Positions 27,299-37,829 of a stretch of 64,000 nucleotides of DNA are shown here, piece by piece. Origin of the DNA: an uncultured Nocardioidaceae bacterium (GTDB taxonomy: Bacteria > Actinomycetota > Actinomycetes > Propionibacteriales > Nocardioidaceae); contig CADCUI010000014.1 of NCBI GenBank assembly GCA_902805845.1, positions 62,001 through 126,000 of the forward strand, written 5' to 3'. Within the stretch, counting starts at the first letter, position 1; each line of letters begins with the position of its first letter. Below the pieces are notes generated by a model. It was given only the letters and a program-made list of their open reading frames with translations, was not told where the DNA came from and did not search any database. Position numbers and translations under genes: made by a program.

Positions 27299-27316
27299 GC
27301 CCCGGGAGCCCGGGGC
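27299..27316. repeat. GC-rich hairpin in the ftsZ leader
   Basis: GCCCCGG-GAGC-CCGGGGC forms a 7-bp stem with a 4-nt loop. It starts 23 nt upstream of the ftsZ start codon and is separated from it by the AAGGAAGGG ribosome site. It could affect ftsZ translation or stability. Confidence 0.6.
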
Positions 27317-27377
27317 GGCTGGTTGTGTGCTGATCGGCGGGGAAGTGGCCTCCGGTGTGTCCGCAACTCTAACCCTG

Positions 27378-27395
27378 AACTATAAGGTTATAGTT
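27378..27395. promoter_or_regulatory. AT-rich inverted repeat at the ftsZ promoter region
   Basis: AACTATAA-GG-TTATAGTT is a perfect 8-bp-arm inverted repeat in an otherwise very GC-rich genome. Read on the minus strand it is preceded by TTGACA (27404-27399) and includes TATAGT. It therefore looks like promoter and operator together, although the -35/-10 spacing is not canonical (12 nt). Confidence 0.6.
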
Positions 27396-27501
27396 ATGTC
27401 AACCTCGTGCCTGCGCAAGAACTTAGGCGAGCCCGTGGCCGGAACCGCGGACGACACGCAGGCGTGTCGGGATTCCGCGTGCGACGTGCGCAGGAGGCCG
27501 G

Positions 27502-28260
27502 TCAGCGGCTGATCGTGGGCCGCCCGGGTGCGGTCACGTCGTAGACCTCGGCGGGCTGCCGCAGCAGGACCTCGAGCACGGCGGCCTTGTCCGTCGACTG
27601 GTCGGCGCTCCCCCACCGGACCCGGGCGCCGTTGCGGAGCAGCAGCGTGATGTCGTCGATGGATCCCACCTCGACGTACTGCACCCGCCTCAGCAGCGTC
27701 GTCGGCAACGACCCGACGATCGCCGCGGACTCGGCGAGCGCCTCGACCGGCGTGGTGGAGCGCACGCGGACCTGCGGCATGTCGGTCGGCATCCTGTCGT
27801 AGTCACGGAAGAGCACGCCGGCCTCGTCGAAGCCGCGCCAGCCCCCGTTCCAGGCCACGAACGCGAGCGCCGTCCGCTCGGTGACGTCGATGCGGACCTG
27901 GTCCGGCCACGAGCGGGACACCTCCGCTGACCGGACCGGCGCCAGGTCCTCGACCCGCGCGCGGATCGCCTCCAGGTCGACGGTGGCGAGGGGAACGCCC
28001 TCGGGCACCTGGGCGGCTGTCCTCACCTCCTGCTCGCCGAGGACGCTCACCCCGCGGACGTCGGCTCCCGTGACGGCGAGCACCGACGAGAAGAACACCA
28101 GCCAGAGCACGCCCAGCACCACGGCCAGCGCGGCCACGGCGATCAGCAGACGACGGACGAGCCTCCGGCGACGTGCCCGACGATGGCGGTGGAAGACCTC
28201 GTTGCCACCCGCGGCCTCGCGCTGCGGCACCGCAGTCGCGGAGCGCGCACGGACCTTCAT
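27502..28260 (-). CDS. ftsQ: Cell division protein FtsQ
   Basis: FtsQ is a single-pass divisome scaffold that bridges early and late division proteins. The 252-residue protein has a basic cytoplasmic tail (RHRRARRRRLVRR) and a transmembrane helix at about 38-60. A POTRA domain covers 63-132 (VTGADVRGVSVLGEQEV, RSWPDQVRIDVTER), followed by the FtsQ beta domain. The ATG at 28260 overlaps the murC stop as ATGA. The protein is short compared with E. coli, as is usual in actinobacteria. Confidence 0.95.
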   Translation of the reverse strand: MKVRARSATAVPQREAAGGNEVFHRHRRARRRRLVRRLLIAVAALAVVLGVLWLVFFSSVLAVTGADVRGVSVLGEQEVRTAAQVPEGVPLATVDLEAIRARVEDLAPVRSAEVSRSWPDQVRIDVTERTALAFVAWNGGWRGFDEAGVLFRDYDRMPTDMPQVRVRSTTPVEALAESAAIVGSLPTTLLRRVQYVEVGSIDDITLLLRNGARVRWGSADQSTDKAAVLEVLLRQPAEVYDVTAPGRPTISR

Positions 28261-29732
28261 GACGGTGTCATCCCCCTGTCGTCCTCCCCCGCCGGGCGGT
28301 CCCCGGCGGGCGGACCGGCCGGGTCTGCCGCGACGAGGTCGAGCACCTGCGGACCCACCACGGTGACGTCCCCGGCGCCGAGGGTGAGCACGAGGTCACC
28401 CGCCCTCGCCAGCTCCGCCAGCGCCCGGGCCACGTCGTGCAGCGAGGGTACGACGTGAACAGCTCCGTCCGGCAGTGGCACATGTCCCGCGACGAGCTGC
28501 GCGTCCACGCCCTCCTCAGGGTCCTCCCGGGCCACGTAGACATCGGTGACGACCACCTCGTCCGCCGCTCCCAGCGCCTCGCCCATGGCTGCGCCGAACC
28601 GCTTGGTGCGGGAGACCAGGTGCGGCTGGAAGGCGACCACGACCCTGCCCGAGCCGGCGAGCGCCCGTGCCGCCTGCAGGTCCCCGGCGATCTCGTTGGG
28701 GTGATGGGCATAGCTGTCGTAGACCCGGACCCCGGCCACCTCGCCCTTGCGCTCCATCCGCCGTCGGGTGCCGGTGAACGCCTGCAGGCCCTCGCGGAGC
28801 TCCTCGAAGCCGAAGCCGAGCCGGAGGCCGGCGGCCAGGGCGGCCAGGGCGTCGAGCACGTAGTGGCGCCCGGGGATCAGCAGCGTCACCCTGCCCAGCA
28901 CCCGGTCGTCCGCAACGACGGTGAAGGAGGACGTCGAGCCGGCGAAGGTCAGGTCCCGGGCCCGCAGCGTGGCGGCGGGCGACTCGCCGACGCCGACCAC
29001 GGCGAGCCCCCGCGCGGTGGCCTCGGCCGCCAGCGCGGCCGCACCGGGGTCGTCGACGCACGCGACGAGGAATCCGGCCGGGTCGATGCGGTCGAGGAAC
29101 GCGGTGAACGCGGCGTGGTAGGCCTCCTCGGTGCCGTAGTTGTCGAGGTGGTCGGCCTCGACGTTGGTGACCACCGCACCGAACGGCGCGTAGACGAGGA
29201 AGGCGCCGTCGCTCTCGTCGGCCTCCGCGACGAAGAGGCCGCCGGTGCCCTGCGCCGCGTTGACCCCGGTCGCGGTCAGGTCACCGCCGATCGCGTACGA
29301 CGGGTCGGCACCACACCGCTGCAGCGCCACCGTGAGCAGGGAGGTGGTGGTGGTCTTGCCGTGGGTGCCCGCGACCGCGACGACCCGGTGCCCGGCCATG
29401 ACCGCGTGCAGCGCCGCCGACCGTGGCAGCAGCCGCAGCCCCTGCCGCCGTGCCTCGACGACCTCCGGGTTGTCCTCCCGGACCGCGGTCGACACCACGA
29501 CGGTGTCGACGTCGTGCACCTGCTCGGCGCGGTGTCCGACGTCGGTCCGGGCGCCGAGCTCGTGCAGCGCCTGCAGCGTCGCGGAGTCGGCCGCGTCGCT
29601 GCCGCTCACCGGGATGCCGCGCGCCAGCATGATGCGGGCGATCCCGGAGAGCCCGGCGCCGCCGATGCCGACGAAGTGCACACGCCCCAGCTGGTCGGCC
29701 GGCAGCAGCCGCCGTGGCACCGGCACGATCAC
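28257..29732 (-). CDS. murC: UDP-N-acetylmuramate--L-alanine ligase
   Basis: MurC adds the first L-Ala to UDP-MurNAc using ATP. The 491-residue protein has the N-terminal nucleotide site [14 protein letters not shown], the P-loop [10 protein letters not shown] near residue 120, and the EADESDG segment. The Mur ligase C-terminal domain contains [14 protein letters not shown]-terminal extension rich in Pro, Ala and Asp follows. The GTG start at 29732 overlaps the murG stop as GTGA, and VHFVGIGG follows at the expected distance. It feeds the murD/E/F steps encoded upstream. Confidence 0.96.
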   Translation of the reverse strand: MIVPVPRRLLPADQLGRVHFVGIGGAGLSGIARIMLARGIPVSGSDAADSATLQALHELGARTDVGHRAEQVHDVDTVVVSTAVREDNPEVVEARRQGLRLLPRSAALHAVMAGHRVVAVAGTHGKTTTTSLLTVALQRCGADPSYAIGGDLTATGVNAAQGTGGLFVAEADESDGAFLVYAPFGAVVTNVEADHLDNYGTEEAYHAAFTAFLDRIDPAGFLVACVDDPGAAALAAEATARGLAVVGVGESPAATLRARDLTFAGSTSSFTVVADDRVLGRVTLLIPGRHYVLDALAALAAGLRLGFGFEELREGLQAFTGTRRRMERKGEVAGVRVYDSYAHHPNEIAGDLQAARALAGSGRVVVAFQPHLVSRTKRFGAAMGEALGAADEVVVTDVYVAREDPEEGVDAQLVAGHVPLPDGAVHVVPSLHDVARALAELARAGDLVLTLGAGDVTVVGPQVLDLVAADPAGPPAGDRPAGEDDRGMTPS

Positions 29733-30814
29733 CGGCCGCTCCTGGCTGCGTCCAGGACCATGCGCGCCAGGCTCTCGTCGGCGTCTCGCGGGATCAGCCC
29801 CGCCGCCGCCGCGGACATGGCGGCCAGCCGGTCGGGGTCGGCCAGCAGGTCCGGCACGGTGGCCGACAGCCACTGCGGCGTCAGCGCGGCGTCCGCCACG
29901 AGCAGCCCGCCCCCGGCCTCGACGACCGGCCGGGCGTTGAGGGCCTGCTCGCCGTTGCCGATCGGCAGCGGCACGAAGACGGCGGGGAGCCCGACCGCGG
30001 CCACCTCCGTCACGGTGTTGGCGCCGGCCCGGCAGACGACCAGGTCGGCCGCCGCGTAGGCGAGGTCCATGCGGTCCACGTAGGGCACCACGACGTACGG
30101 CGGCTCCCCCGGGGCGGCCGCGGCGGTGACGTCCCCGCGGGGCCCCGCGACGTGGAGGACCTGCACGCCGCCGGCCGCGAGGGCGGGACGGGCCGCGGCG
30201 ACCGCGTCGTTGAGGCGCCGGGCGCCCTGCGAGCCACCGGTGACGAGCAGGGTGGGGCGGTCGGTGTCGAGCCCGAAGGCGGCCCGTGCCGCCGCCCGGG
30301 ACGCCGGCCGGTCCAGCGTGGAGATCATCCGCCGGATCGGCAGGCCGACGTACTCCGCGCCGCGCAGCGGCGTGCCGGGGAAGCTGGTGGCCACGTGCGA
30401 GGTCAGCCGGGCGCCGAGCCGGTTCGCGATCCCGGCGAGCGCGTTGCCCTCGTGGACCACCAGCGGCACCCGTCGCCTCCGCGCCGCGAGGTACGCCGGC
30501 ACCGAGACGTAGCCTCCGAAGCCGACGACCACGTCGGGCTCCAGCCGGTCGAGGACGTCGAGCGTCACGCTCAGCGCCTGCCGCAGCCGGCCGGGCACCC
30601 GGAGCAGGTCAGCCGAGAGCCGACGCGGCAGCGGCACCGGCGGCACCAGCTCGAGGGGGTAGCCCGCCTCGGGGACGACCCGCACCTCCAGCCCGCGAGG
30701 CGTGCCGAGCGCGGTCACCTCGGCCTCCGGCGCGAGGCGCGTCAGCGCGTCTGCGGTCGCCAGCAGCGGGGAGGTGTGGCCCGCCGTGCCGCCGCCGGCC
30801 ATGAGTATCTTCAT
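29729..30814 (-). CDS. murG: Lipid II synthase MurG (GlcNAc transferase)
   Basis: MurG transfers GlcNAc from UDP-GlcNAc to lipid I at the inner face of the membrane. The 361-residue GT-B enzyme begins [19 protein letters not shown], the conserved donor/lipid loop. [42 protein letters not shown] and [25 protein letters not shown], with the GNGEQALNA sugar-donor loop, follow. The ATG at 30814 lies 36 bp after the ftsW stop. The stop overlaps murC. A much longer upstream reading is antisense-type noise over ftsW. Confidence 0.97.
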   Translation of the reverse strand: MKILMAGGGTAGHTSPLLATADALTRLAPEAEVTALGTPRGLEVRVVPEAGYPLELVPPVPLPRRLSADLLRVPGRLRQALSVTLDVLDRLEPDVVVGFGGYVSVPAYLAARRRRVPLVVHEGNALAGIANRLGARLTSHVATSFPGTPLRGAEYVGLPIRRMISTLDRPASRAAARAAFGLDTDRPTLLVTGGSQGARRLNDAVAAARPALAAGGVQVLHVAGPRGDVTAAAAPGEPPYVVVPYVDRMDLAYAAADLVVCRAGANTVTEVAAVGLPAVFVPLPIGNGEQALNARPVVEAGGGLLVADAALTPQWLSATVPDLLADPDRLAAMSAAAAGLIPRDADESLARMVLDAARSGR

Positions 30815-30849
30815 CGCGCGTCCACCGGACCCGTCACGGGAGCAGCCTG

Positions 30850-32154
30850 TCAGGCACGTGAGCGCCGCGAGACGCCACCCGCGGTCACCGCCGGAGTCGC
30901 GCGTCCGCGCCGCCGGGCGACGAGCGCCGCCTGGGCCCCCGGCTCGTGACGGGCGAAGGAGAGCAGCAGTCCCACGGCGACGAGCGAGGGCACCAGTCCG
31001 GAGCCGCCGTAGGAGACCAGCGGGAGCGGGATGCCGATGACCGGCAGGAGTGCGAGCACCATCCCCACGTTGATCATCATCTGCACGGTGATCCACACGG
31101 TGATGCCTGCGGCCATGTAGCGGGCGAAGGGGTCGGTGGCGCGCTGCGCCACCCGGAGACCGGCGAACGCGATCGTGAGGAAGAGCCCGAGCACCAGCAG
31201 CGTGCCCACGAGCCCCAGCTCCTCCCCGAGGACGGCGAAGATGAAGTCGGTGTGCGCGGCGGGCAACCCGCCCCACTTCTGCTGGCTGGCGCCGATGCCC
31301 TTGCCGGTCAGGCCCCCGCTGGACATCGCGAAGATGCCGTGGGCCGCCTGCCAGCCGGCTCCCTGGAAGGAGGCGAAGGGGTCGGCGAAGCTGGTGAGCC
31401 GCTGCATCCGCTCCTCCGACGACGCCGCGAGGGCCAGGGAGGCGGCTCCGGCGACCAGCAGCGAGCCGACGAACATCCGGGCGGGCGCCCCCACGACCCA
31501 CAGCAGCCCGAGGACGATCCCCAGGAGGACGAGCGCCGTGCCGAGGTCGTGGCCGGCGACGACCAGCCCGATGACCAGGGCCATCACCGGCACCACCGGG
31601 ATCAGCGTGTGCCGCCAGTCGTCGAGGAGCCGCTCCTTCTTCGCGTAGACGTGTGAGCACCACAGGATCACCGCCAGCTTGGCGAGCTCGGCCGGCTGGA
31701 TCTGCACGGGGCCCAGCGCCAGCCAGTTGCGGTTGCCGTTGACCGTGACGCCCATGCTCGTCTGGGTGAGCGCCAGCAGCACCACCGAGACCAGCAGCGC
31801 CGGCCACGACAGCATCCGCAGCACCCGGTGGGGCAGCCGCACCGCTACCCAGACGAACGGGACGGCCAGCACGACCCACGTCAGCTGCTTGAGGAAGACC
31901 GCGTAGCTGTTCTGGTCGAGCTGCCGGTAGGACCAGACGCTCGAGGAGCTGAGCACCATCACGAGCCCGAGCACGAGCAGCAGCCCCGCCGCCCCCACCA
32001 GCAGGTAGTACGACGCCAACGGGCGGTCGAGGGTCTCGCGGACGGCGTCGCGGAGGGCCGCGAGGCGTCCCGGCGCCCGGGGAGGGGACAGGGGACGGGA
32101 CTGGGGACGCCCGGGCCGTGGGTGCTGGCGCTGCTGGTCCGCGGTCGTGGTCAC
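30850..32154 (-). CDS. ftsW: SEDS peptidoglycan polymerase FtsW
   Basis: FtsW polymerises lipid II at the septum together with its class B PBP partner FtsI. The 434-residue protein has about ten hydrophobic segments after a 45-residue Pro/Arg-rich cytoplasmic tail. The SEDS motifs are visible: [21 protein letters not shown], the conserved [11 protein letters not shown] with the Asp needed for polymerisation in family members, [13 protein letters not shown], and [10 protein letters not shown]. The GTG start at 32154 has GAGGA 8 nt upstream and was preferred over an in-frame start inside murD. Confidence 0.96.
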   Translation of the reverse strand: MTTTADQQRQHPRPGRPQSRPLSPPRAPGRLAALRDAVRETLDRPLASYYLLVGAAGLLLVLGLVMVLSSSSVWSYRQLDQNSYAVFLKQLTWVVLAVPFVWVAVRLPHRVLRMLSWPALLVSVVLLALTQTSMGVTVNGNRNWLALGPVQIQPAELAKLAVILWCSHVYAKKERLLDDWRHTLIPVVPVMALVIGLVVAGHDLGTALVLLGIVLGLLWVVGAPARMFVGSLLVAGAASLALAASSEERMQRLTSFADPFASFQGAGWQAAHGIFAMSSGGLTGKGIGASQQKWGGLPAAHTDFIFAVLGEELGLVGTLLVLGLFLTIAFAGLRVAQRATDPFARYMAAGITVWITVQMMINVGMVLALLPVIGIPLPLVSYGGSGLVPSLVAVGLLLSFARHEPGAQAALVARRRGRATPAVTAGGVSRRSRA

Positions 32155-32195
32155 AGCGGCGTCCTCACCGGCCCTTCCGTTCCGCGGCCGGTCAC

Positions 32196-33665
32196 TCAGC
32201 GCCGGCCGAGTCGGTGCACCGCCTCGGCGAACGCGTCGCCCCTGGCGCCGTAGTTCGCGAACATGTCCATGGAGGCGCAACCGGGAGCGAGGAGGACCGT
32301 GTCTCCCGGCTGGGCCAGGTCGGCGGCGCTCCGGACCACCCGGTCCATGGCCTCGTGACCGTCAGTCTCCGTCCCGGTCACCTCGATCACGGGGACCTCG
32401 GGCGCGTGTCGCCCGAGGGCATCGGCGATGACCGACCGGTCACGGCCCAGCAGGACCACCGCGCGCAGCCGGTCGCGGACGGCGGTGACGAGGCCGTCGA
32501 AGGCGGCCCCCTTGGCCAGCCCTCCGGCCACCCACACCACGGGCCGGTAGCCCTGCAGCGACGCTGCGGCGGCGTGCGGGTTGGTGGCCTTGGAGTCGTC
32601 GACGTAGGTCACCCCGTCGAGGACCGCGACCTCGGTGATCCGGTGGCCGCCGGGTCGGAACGCGCGCAGCGCGTCGCGGACCGCGACCGGAGCCACGCCG
32701 TGGGACCGCGCCAGCGCCGCGGCGGCGAGCGCGTTGGCCACGAAGTGCGGCGCCGGCGACGCCAGGTCCGCCACCGTGCACAGCTCGGCCGCCGAGTGAC
32801 GGCGCTCCTCGACGAAGGCGCGGTCGGCCAGGATGTCGTCGACGACGCCGACCATGCCGATGTCGGGGATGCCGAGGGTGAAGCCGATCGCCCGGGCTCC
32901 CTCGACGACGTCGGCCTCCCGGACGAGCTCCTCGGTGGCCGGGTCGGCGACGTTGTAGACGCAGGCGCGCTCGACGCCTTGGTAGATCCGGCCCTTGTCC
33001 GCGGCGTACGCCTCGAGGGAGGGGTACCAGTCGAGGTGGTCCTCGGCGACGTTCAGGACCGCGGCGGACTCGCAGGTCACCGACTCCGCGTAGTGCAGCT
33101 GGAAGCTGGACAGCTCGACCGCGAGCACGTCGTACGGCGTGGGGTCCATGACCGCCTCCACGAGCGGCAGCCCCACGTTGCCGCAGGCCACCGACCGCAG
33201 GCCGCCCTCCCGGAGCATGGCCTCGAGCATCTGCACCGTGGTCGTCTTGCCGTTGGTGCCGGTGACCGCCAGCCACGGCGCCGGGTGCTCGGGGTCGCGG
33301 AGCCGCCAGGCGAGCTCGACCTCCCCCCACACCGGTACGCCGCGAGCGGCCGCCTGGGCCAGCAGGGGCGCATCGGGACGCCAGCCCGGGGACGTGACCA
33401 CCACGTCGACCTCGTCCGGCAGCGTGCGCGTGGAGCCGCTGCCCAGCCGCATCGTCGCGCCCAGGATCTCCAGCAGGGTGGCCCGCTCGGACCGGTCGCC
33501 GGCGTCGGACTCGTCGAGCACCGTGACGGTGGCGCCGAGGTGCGTGAGGTTGTCCGCGGCCGCGAACCCCGAGACGCCGAGGCCGGCGACGACCGCTCGC
33601 ACCCCGTGCCAGGAGTCGTGCCGCCCGAGCGAGGCAGGGTCAGGTCGGCGATCGGGTCGGTTCAT
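32196..33665 (-). CDS. murD: UDP-MurNAc-L-Ala--D-glutamate ligase
   Basis: MurD adds D-Glu to UDP-MurNAc-L-Ala. The 489-residue protein has an N-terminal Rossmann part ([18 protein letters not shown]), the P-loop [14 protein letters not shown], and VAEDHLDWY. The C-terminal ligase domain has [12 protein letters not shown] and [12 protein letters not shown]. The first 20 residues are polar and extend the usual N-terminus slightly. The ATG at 33665 overlaps the mraY stop as ATGA. The following 41-bp gap to ftsW holds only the ftsW ribosome site. Confidence 0.97.
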   Translation of the reverse strand: MNRPDRRPDPASLGRHDSWHGVRAVVAGLGVSGFAAADNLTHLGATVTVLDESDAGDRSERATLLEILGATMRLGSGSTRTLPDEVDVVVTSPGWRPDAPLLAQAAARGVPVWGEVELAWRLRDPEHPAPWLAVTGTNGKTTTVQMLEAMLREGGLRSVACGNVGLPLVEAVMDPTPYDVLAVELSSFQLHYAESVTCESAAVLNVAEDHLDWYPSLEAYAADKGRIYQGVERACVYNVADPATEELVREADVVEGARAIGFTLGIPDIGMVGVVDDILADRAFVEERRHSAAELCTVADLASPAPHFVANALAAAALARSHGVAPVAVRDALRAFRPGGHRITEVAVLDGVTYVDDSKATNPHAAAASLQGYRPVVWVAGGLAKGAAFDGLVTAVRDRLRAVVLLGRDRSVIADALGRHAPEVPVIEVTGTETDGHEAMDRVVRSAADLAQPGDTVLLAPGCASMDMFANYGARGDAFAEAVHRLGRR

Positions 33666-34726
33666 GCCCCGCCCACCCACTCGGCGTAGAACACCCCGAG
33701 GCCGGCCGCCACGCAGAGCCCGGTGATGATCCAGAACCGGATGACGACGGTGATCTCGTCCCAGCCCACGAGCTCGAAGTGGTGGTGCAGGGGCGCCATG
33801 CGGAACAGCCTCCTGCCCCCGGTCAGCTTGAAGAACCCGACCTGCAGCATCACCGAGAGCGCCTGGGCCACGAGGAGCCCTCCGAGCACCACGAGCAGCA
33901 GCTCGGTCCTGGTGTAGATCGCCATGCCGGCCAGCGCGCCACCCAGCGCCAGGGAGCCGGTGTCTCCCATGAAGATCTTGGCCGGTGAGGCGTTCCACCA
34001 CAGGAAGCCGAAGCAGGCCCCGGTGAGGGCCGCCGCCAGCACGGCGAGGTCGAGCGGGTCGCGGACCTCGTAGCAGGCCGGGCCGGGGGTCAGCTCGCAG
34101 GACTGGTTGTTCTGCCAGATGTTCATCACCGTGTAGGCGCCGAAGATCATCGTCGAGGCCCCGGTCGCCAGTCCGTCGAGCCCGTCGGTCAGGTTCACCG
34201 CGTTGGACGTCGCGGCGATCATGAGCAGGATCAGCAGCACCACGACGACGGTCGGCATCGCCCACCGCTCCCAGTCCCGGGTGAAGGAGAGGTGCCGGGA
34301 GGCGGGGCTCTCTCCGCGCTCGTCGGGGAACCGCAGCGACAGCACCCCGAAGACGACCGCGACCAGCACCTGGCCGGTCATCTTCGCGCGGCTGCGCAGC
34401 CCGAGGCTGCGCTGCTTGACGATCTTGATGTAGTCGTCGACGAAGCCGACGGCTCCGAGGCCGAGGAAGAGCAGGAGCAGCAGCAGACCGGAGGCGGTGG
34501 GCCGGTGGGAGGTCCCGAACGTGCCCATGAGGTATCCCAGGACTGCCGAGCCGATGATGACGGTGCCGCCCATGGTGGGCGTGCCGCGCTTGGTGTGGTG
34601 GGTGGTGGGACCGTCGTCGCGGATGAGCTGCCCGTAGCCCCAGGCGGTGAGCACCGGGATCGCGACGCGGGTCCCGAGCAGGCTCAGGACGAGGGCCAGC
34701 CCGCCGGAGAGCAGGATCGCTCTCAC
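33662..34726 (-). CDS. mraY: Phospho-MurNAc-pentapeptide transferase (lipid I synthase)
   Basis: MraY moves phospho-MurNAc-pentapeptide onto undecaprenyl phosphate, making lipid I. The 354-residue polytopic enzyme has the motif [20 protein letters not shown] (Asp pair for magnesium), [28 protein letters not shown]-like [21 protein letters not shown], and the LHHHFEL histidine motif near residue 300. The GTG start at 34726 overlaps the murF stop as GTGA. All catalytic Asp and His residues are in place. Confidence 0.98.
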   Translation of the reverse strand: MRAILLSGGLALVLSLLGTRVAIPVLTAWGYGQLIRDDGPTTHHTKRGTPTMGGTVIIGSAVLGYLMGTFGTSHRPTASGLLLLLLFLGLGAVGFVDDYIKIVKQRSLGLRSRAKMTGQVLVAVVFGVLSLRFPDERGESPASRHLSFTRDWERWAMPTVVVVLLILLMIAATSNAVNLTDGLDGLATGASTMIFGAYTVMNIWQNNQSCELTPGPACYEVRDPLDLAVLAAALTGACFGFLWWNASPAKIFMGDTGSLALGGALAGMAIYTRTELLLVVLGGLLVAQALSVMLQVGFFKLTGGRRLFRMAPLHHHFELVGWDEITVVIRFWIITGLCVAAGLGVFYAEWVGGA

Positions 34727-36165
34727 GACGTGGCTCCGGATTCATCGGTGCTGCTGCTCAGCAGGGCGTCGGCGACCACGTCGAGGGAGGCCCCGCGGGA
34801 GGCCTTCACCAGGACGGCGTCGCCGGGGCGCACGTGTGCGGCCAACCAGGCGATCGCCGCGTCGCTGTCCGCCACGAACACCGGCTCCTCTCCCTGGTGG
34901 TCCGGGTCCGCCCCGGGCCGGCCGCGCTCCGCACGCGCCCCCAGGTGCACCGCACGAGCCGCCTCCCCGACGGCCACGACGTGCTGGATCCCGAGATGCA
35001 CCGCCAGTCTGCCCACCTCGGCGTGCTCGGCGTCGCTCGACTCGCCCAGCTCCCGCATCTCCCCCACCACCGCGATGGTGCGGCCACCGGCCGCGTTCGC
35101 CCTCCGGGCCATCGCGGCCAGCGCCCGCAGGGCCGCCGCTGTCGAGTCGGGGTTGGCGTTGTAGGCGTCGTTGACGACCGTGACGCCGTCGGGACGGGTG
35201 CGCACCTCCATGCGCCACCGGGAGAGCGACTCCACCTGCGCCAGCGATCGGCACGCGTCCGCGAGCGGGATGCCGACCGCGAGCGCGGTCGCCGCAGCGG
35301 CGGCGGCGTTGACGGCCTGGTGCTCGCCGACCAGCCGCATCGCGAGCGGGACCGACCGACCGTCGGCGACCAGCAGGCAGCGGGGCCTGCCCCGGTCGTC
35401 GAGCTCCACCTCCGCCAGCCGGACGTCCGCGGCCTCCCCGGTGCCGAAGCTGACCACTCGCCCCGACGTACGACGTGCCATCGCGGAGACGAGCGGGTCG
35501 TCGGCGTTGAGCACGGCCACCCCCTCGGCCCCGAGCGCCTCGACGATCTCGCCCTTCGCCTCGGCGATCGCTGCCTGCGAGCCGAACTCCCCGAGGTGCG
35601 CCTTGCCGACGTTGAGGACCAACGAGACGTCGGGGGGTGCGACCTGGCAGAGCGCCCTCAGGTGCCCGGCTCCGCGAGCGCCCATCTCCAGCAGCAGGAA
35701 GCGTGTCGTCTCGTCCGCACGCAGGACCGTCAGCGGCAGCCCCAGCTCGTTGTTGAAGCTCCCGCGGGTGGCCACGGTCGCCGCCGAGTCCGCCAGCACC
35801 GCCGCAAGCAGGTCCTTGGTCGAGGTCTTGCCCTGCGAGCCGGTCACCGCGACGACGCGCACGTCCGGCAGCCGGTCGAGCAGGTGCCGGGCGAGCCGCG
35901 CCAGCGCCTCGCCCGGGTCGGGGACGACGACCGCGGGCACTCCGACCGGTCGCCCGGCCAGCACCGCGGCGGCACCGGACGCCACGGCGGCTGCGGCGTG
36001 GTCGTGGCCGTCGGCGCGCTCGCCGATGAACGCCACGAACAGCCCGCCGGGCTCCACGACGCGGCTGTCGAGGAAAGCCGGTCCGGTGACCGTGAGCTCC
36101 GCCGGGCCGTCGTGCACGGCCCCGTCCACCGCGGCGGCGATCTCGGCGAGGGTGAGCGGGATCAC
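34723..36165 (-). CDS. murF: UDP-MurNAc-tripeptide--D-Ala-D-Ala ligase
   Basis: MurF completes the pentapeptide precursor by adding D-Ala-D-Ala. The 480-residue protein has [18 protein letters not shown] (P-loop), [39 protein letters not shown], and the ligase-domain [12 protein letters not shown]. The GTG start at 36165 overlaps the murE stop as GTGA, and the stop overlaps mraY. The C-terminus has a short acidic and Ser-rich end. Confidence 0.97.
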   Translation of the reverse strand: MIPLTLAEIAAAVDGAVHDGPAELTVTGPAFLDSRVVEPGGLFVAFIGERADGHDHAAAAVASGAAAVLAGRPVGVPAVVVPDPGEALARLARHLLDRLPDVRVVAVTGSQGKTSTKDLLAAVLADSAATVATRGSFNNELGLPLTVLRADETTRFLLLEMGARGAGHLRALCQVAPPDVSLVLNVGKAHLGEFGSQAAIAEAKGEIVEALGAEGVAVLNADDPLVSAMARRTSGRVVSFGTGEAADVRLAEVELDDRGRPRCLLVADGRSVPLAMRLVGEHQAVNAAAAAATALAVGIPLADACRSLAQVESLSRWRMEVRTRPDGVTVVNDAYNANPDSTAAALRALAAMARRANAAGGRTIAVVGEMRELGESSDAEHAEVGRLAVHLGIQHVVAVGEAARAVHLGARAERGRPGADPDHQGEEPVFVADSDAAIAWLAAHVRPGDAVLVKASRGASLDVVADALLSSSTDESGATS

Positions 36166-37742
36166 CGGCGGGCCCTCGAGCCGTTGCCCTGTCGGCCCCC
36201 GTGGGAGCTGTCGGACCTGTCGACGCCGCCGGCGCTGTCGGCGCTGTCGGCCAACGCCGCACCCAGCTCGAGGCGGTCGTCGAACGGCGTCACGACGCCG
36301 CCTGCCTCCTGCCCGGTCTCGTGGCCCTTCCCCGCGACGAGCACGCAGTCGCCCTCGGCGGCCATCGACACGGCGAGCCGGATCGCCTCCCGGCGGTCGC
36401 CGACCTCGTGCACCGACGCGCTCCCACCCCTCGTGCCGGCCAGGACCTCGGCGCGGATGGCGGCGGGGTCCTCGCCGCGCGGGTTGTCGTCGGTGACGAC
36501 GACGACGTCGGCGAGCCCGGCGGCCACCTCCCCCATGAGGGGTCGCTTCCCCCGGTCCCGGTCGCCGCCGGCCCCGATGACGAGAATCACCTGTCCCGAG
36601 GTGCGGTCGCGCAGGCTGCGCAGCACCGCGGCGACCGCGTCCGGCTTGTGCGCGTAGTCCACCACCGCCAGGAAGCGCTGTCCCGCATCCACCGGCTCGA
36701 GGCGGCCCGGCACACCGGTGACCCGGGAGAGCCCGGCGGCCACGACCGCCGGGTCGAAGCCCGCCTCCGCCAGGCCGGCCAGCGCGCAGAGCGCGTTGGC
36801 GACGTTGAAGTCGCCAGGCAGGCGCACCTCGACCAGCTGCTCGCCCCGCGGGCCTCGGGCCACGAACGCGGAGCCCGTGCCCGACGGACGCACGTCCACG
36901 GCTCGCCAGTCGGCAGCCGCGCCGCGGGCGGAGAAGGTCCGGACCGGCACGGTCGCCAGCTCGGCGAGCCGCCGGCCGTAGGCGTCGTCGACGTTCACCA
37001 GGGCGCTGCGAGCGCGCTCGGAGGTGAACAGCGCCGCCTTGGCGGCGAAGTAGTCCTCCATGTCCGCGTGGAAGTCCAAGTGGTCGCGGCCCAGGTTCGT
37101 GAACGCCGCGACGTCGAAGACCACCCCGTCGACCCGGCCCATGACCAGCGCGTGGCTGGACACCTCCATGGCGCAGGCAGCCACCCCCCGCTCCCGCATC
37201 ACGGCGAAGAGCGCGTGCAGCTCGGCGGCCTCGGGGGTGGTGAGGGCCGACGGCACGTCCACGCCGTCGACCCGGGTGCCCACGGTGCCCACGACCGCGG
37301 CCCGGGTCCCGCCGGCCAGGAGGGCGGACTCGGCGAGCCGGGTCGTCGTGGTCTTGCCCTGCGTGCCGGTGACCCCGAGGAGCCGGAGCGCGGCTGCCGG
37401 CTCACCGTAGACGCGGGCCGCGAGGCCTCCGACCACCGCCCGCGGGCGCGGCACCACCAGCACCGGGGCCGTGACCCCCGCGGCGAGGCAGAGCTCGGCG
37501 CCCTCGGGGTCGGTCAGGACGGCCACCGCCCCGGCCGCGACGGCCTCGGGGGCGAACCTCGCCCCGTGCGTCGTCGACCCGGCGGGCGCGACGTACACGT
37601 CACCGGGGACGACGGACCGGCTGCTGGAGGTGATCCCGGTGACGGGCACCTCGGCGCGACCCTCCGGGGCCGGCTGCCCGAGCCAGGTCGCCACCTCGCC
37701 CAGCGGCGTGCGGGGCGGATGCGCCGGCCGAGTCGCGGTCAC
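36162..37742 (-). CDS. murE: UDP-MurNAc-dipeptide--diaminopimelate ligase
   Basis: MurE adds the third residue of the stem peptide. The 526-residue protein has the P-loop GVTGTQGKTTTTRLAE, VSSHAL and TNLGRDHLDFH. The motif DNPRGEDP near residue 433 marks diaminopimelate as substrate rather than lysine. Nocardioides-type walls contain LL-DAP, and the motif does not separate LL- from meso-DAP. A low-complexity C-terminal tail (ADSADSAGGVDRSDSS) is not part of the fold. The GTG start at 37742 is 87 bp after the ftsI stop. Confidence 0.97.
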   Translation of the reverse strand: MTATRPAHPPRTPLGEVATWLGQPAPEGRAEVPVTGITSSSRSVVPGDVYVAPAGSTTHGARFAPEAVAAGAVAVLTDPEGAELCLAAGVTAPVLVVPRPRAVVGGLAARVYGEPAAALRLLGVTGTQGKTTTTRLAESALLAGGTRAAVVGTVGTRVDGVDVPSALTTPEAAELHALFAVMRERGVAACAMEVSSHALVMGRVDGVVFDVAAFTNLGRDHLDFHADMEDYFAAKAALFTSERARSALVNVDDAYGRRLAELATVPVRTFSARGAAADWRAVDVRPSGTGSAFVARGPRGEQLVEVRLPGDFNVANALCALAGLAEAGFDPAVVAAGLSRVTGVPGRLEPVDAGQRFLAVVDYAHKPDAVAAVLRSLRDRTSGQVILVIGAGGDRDRGKRPLMGEVAAGLADVVVVTDDNPRGEDPAAIRAEVLAGTRGGSASVHEVGDRREAIRLAVSMAAEGDCVLVAGKGHETGQEAGGVVTPFDDRLELGAALADSADSAGGVDRSDSSHGGRQGNGSRARR

Positions 37743-37829
37743 GTCGGGAATCTACTCGCGGCCGGGGGCACCGCCGGACGGCGGGCCGTGCGTCGCGGCC
37801 CCCGGGTCGACAGCCTTCCCAGCACGTGC

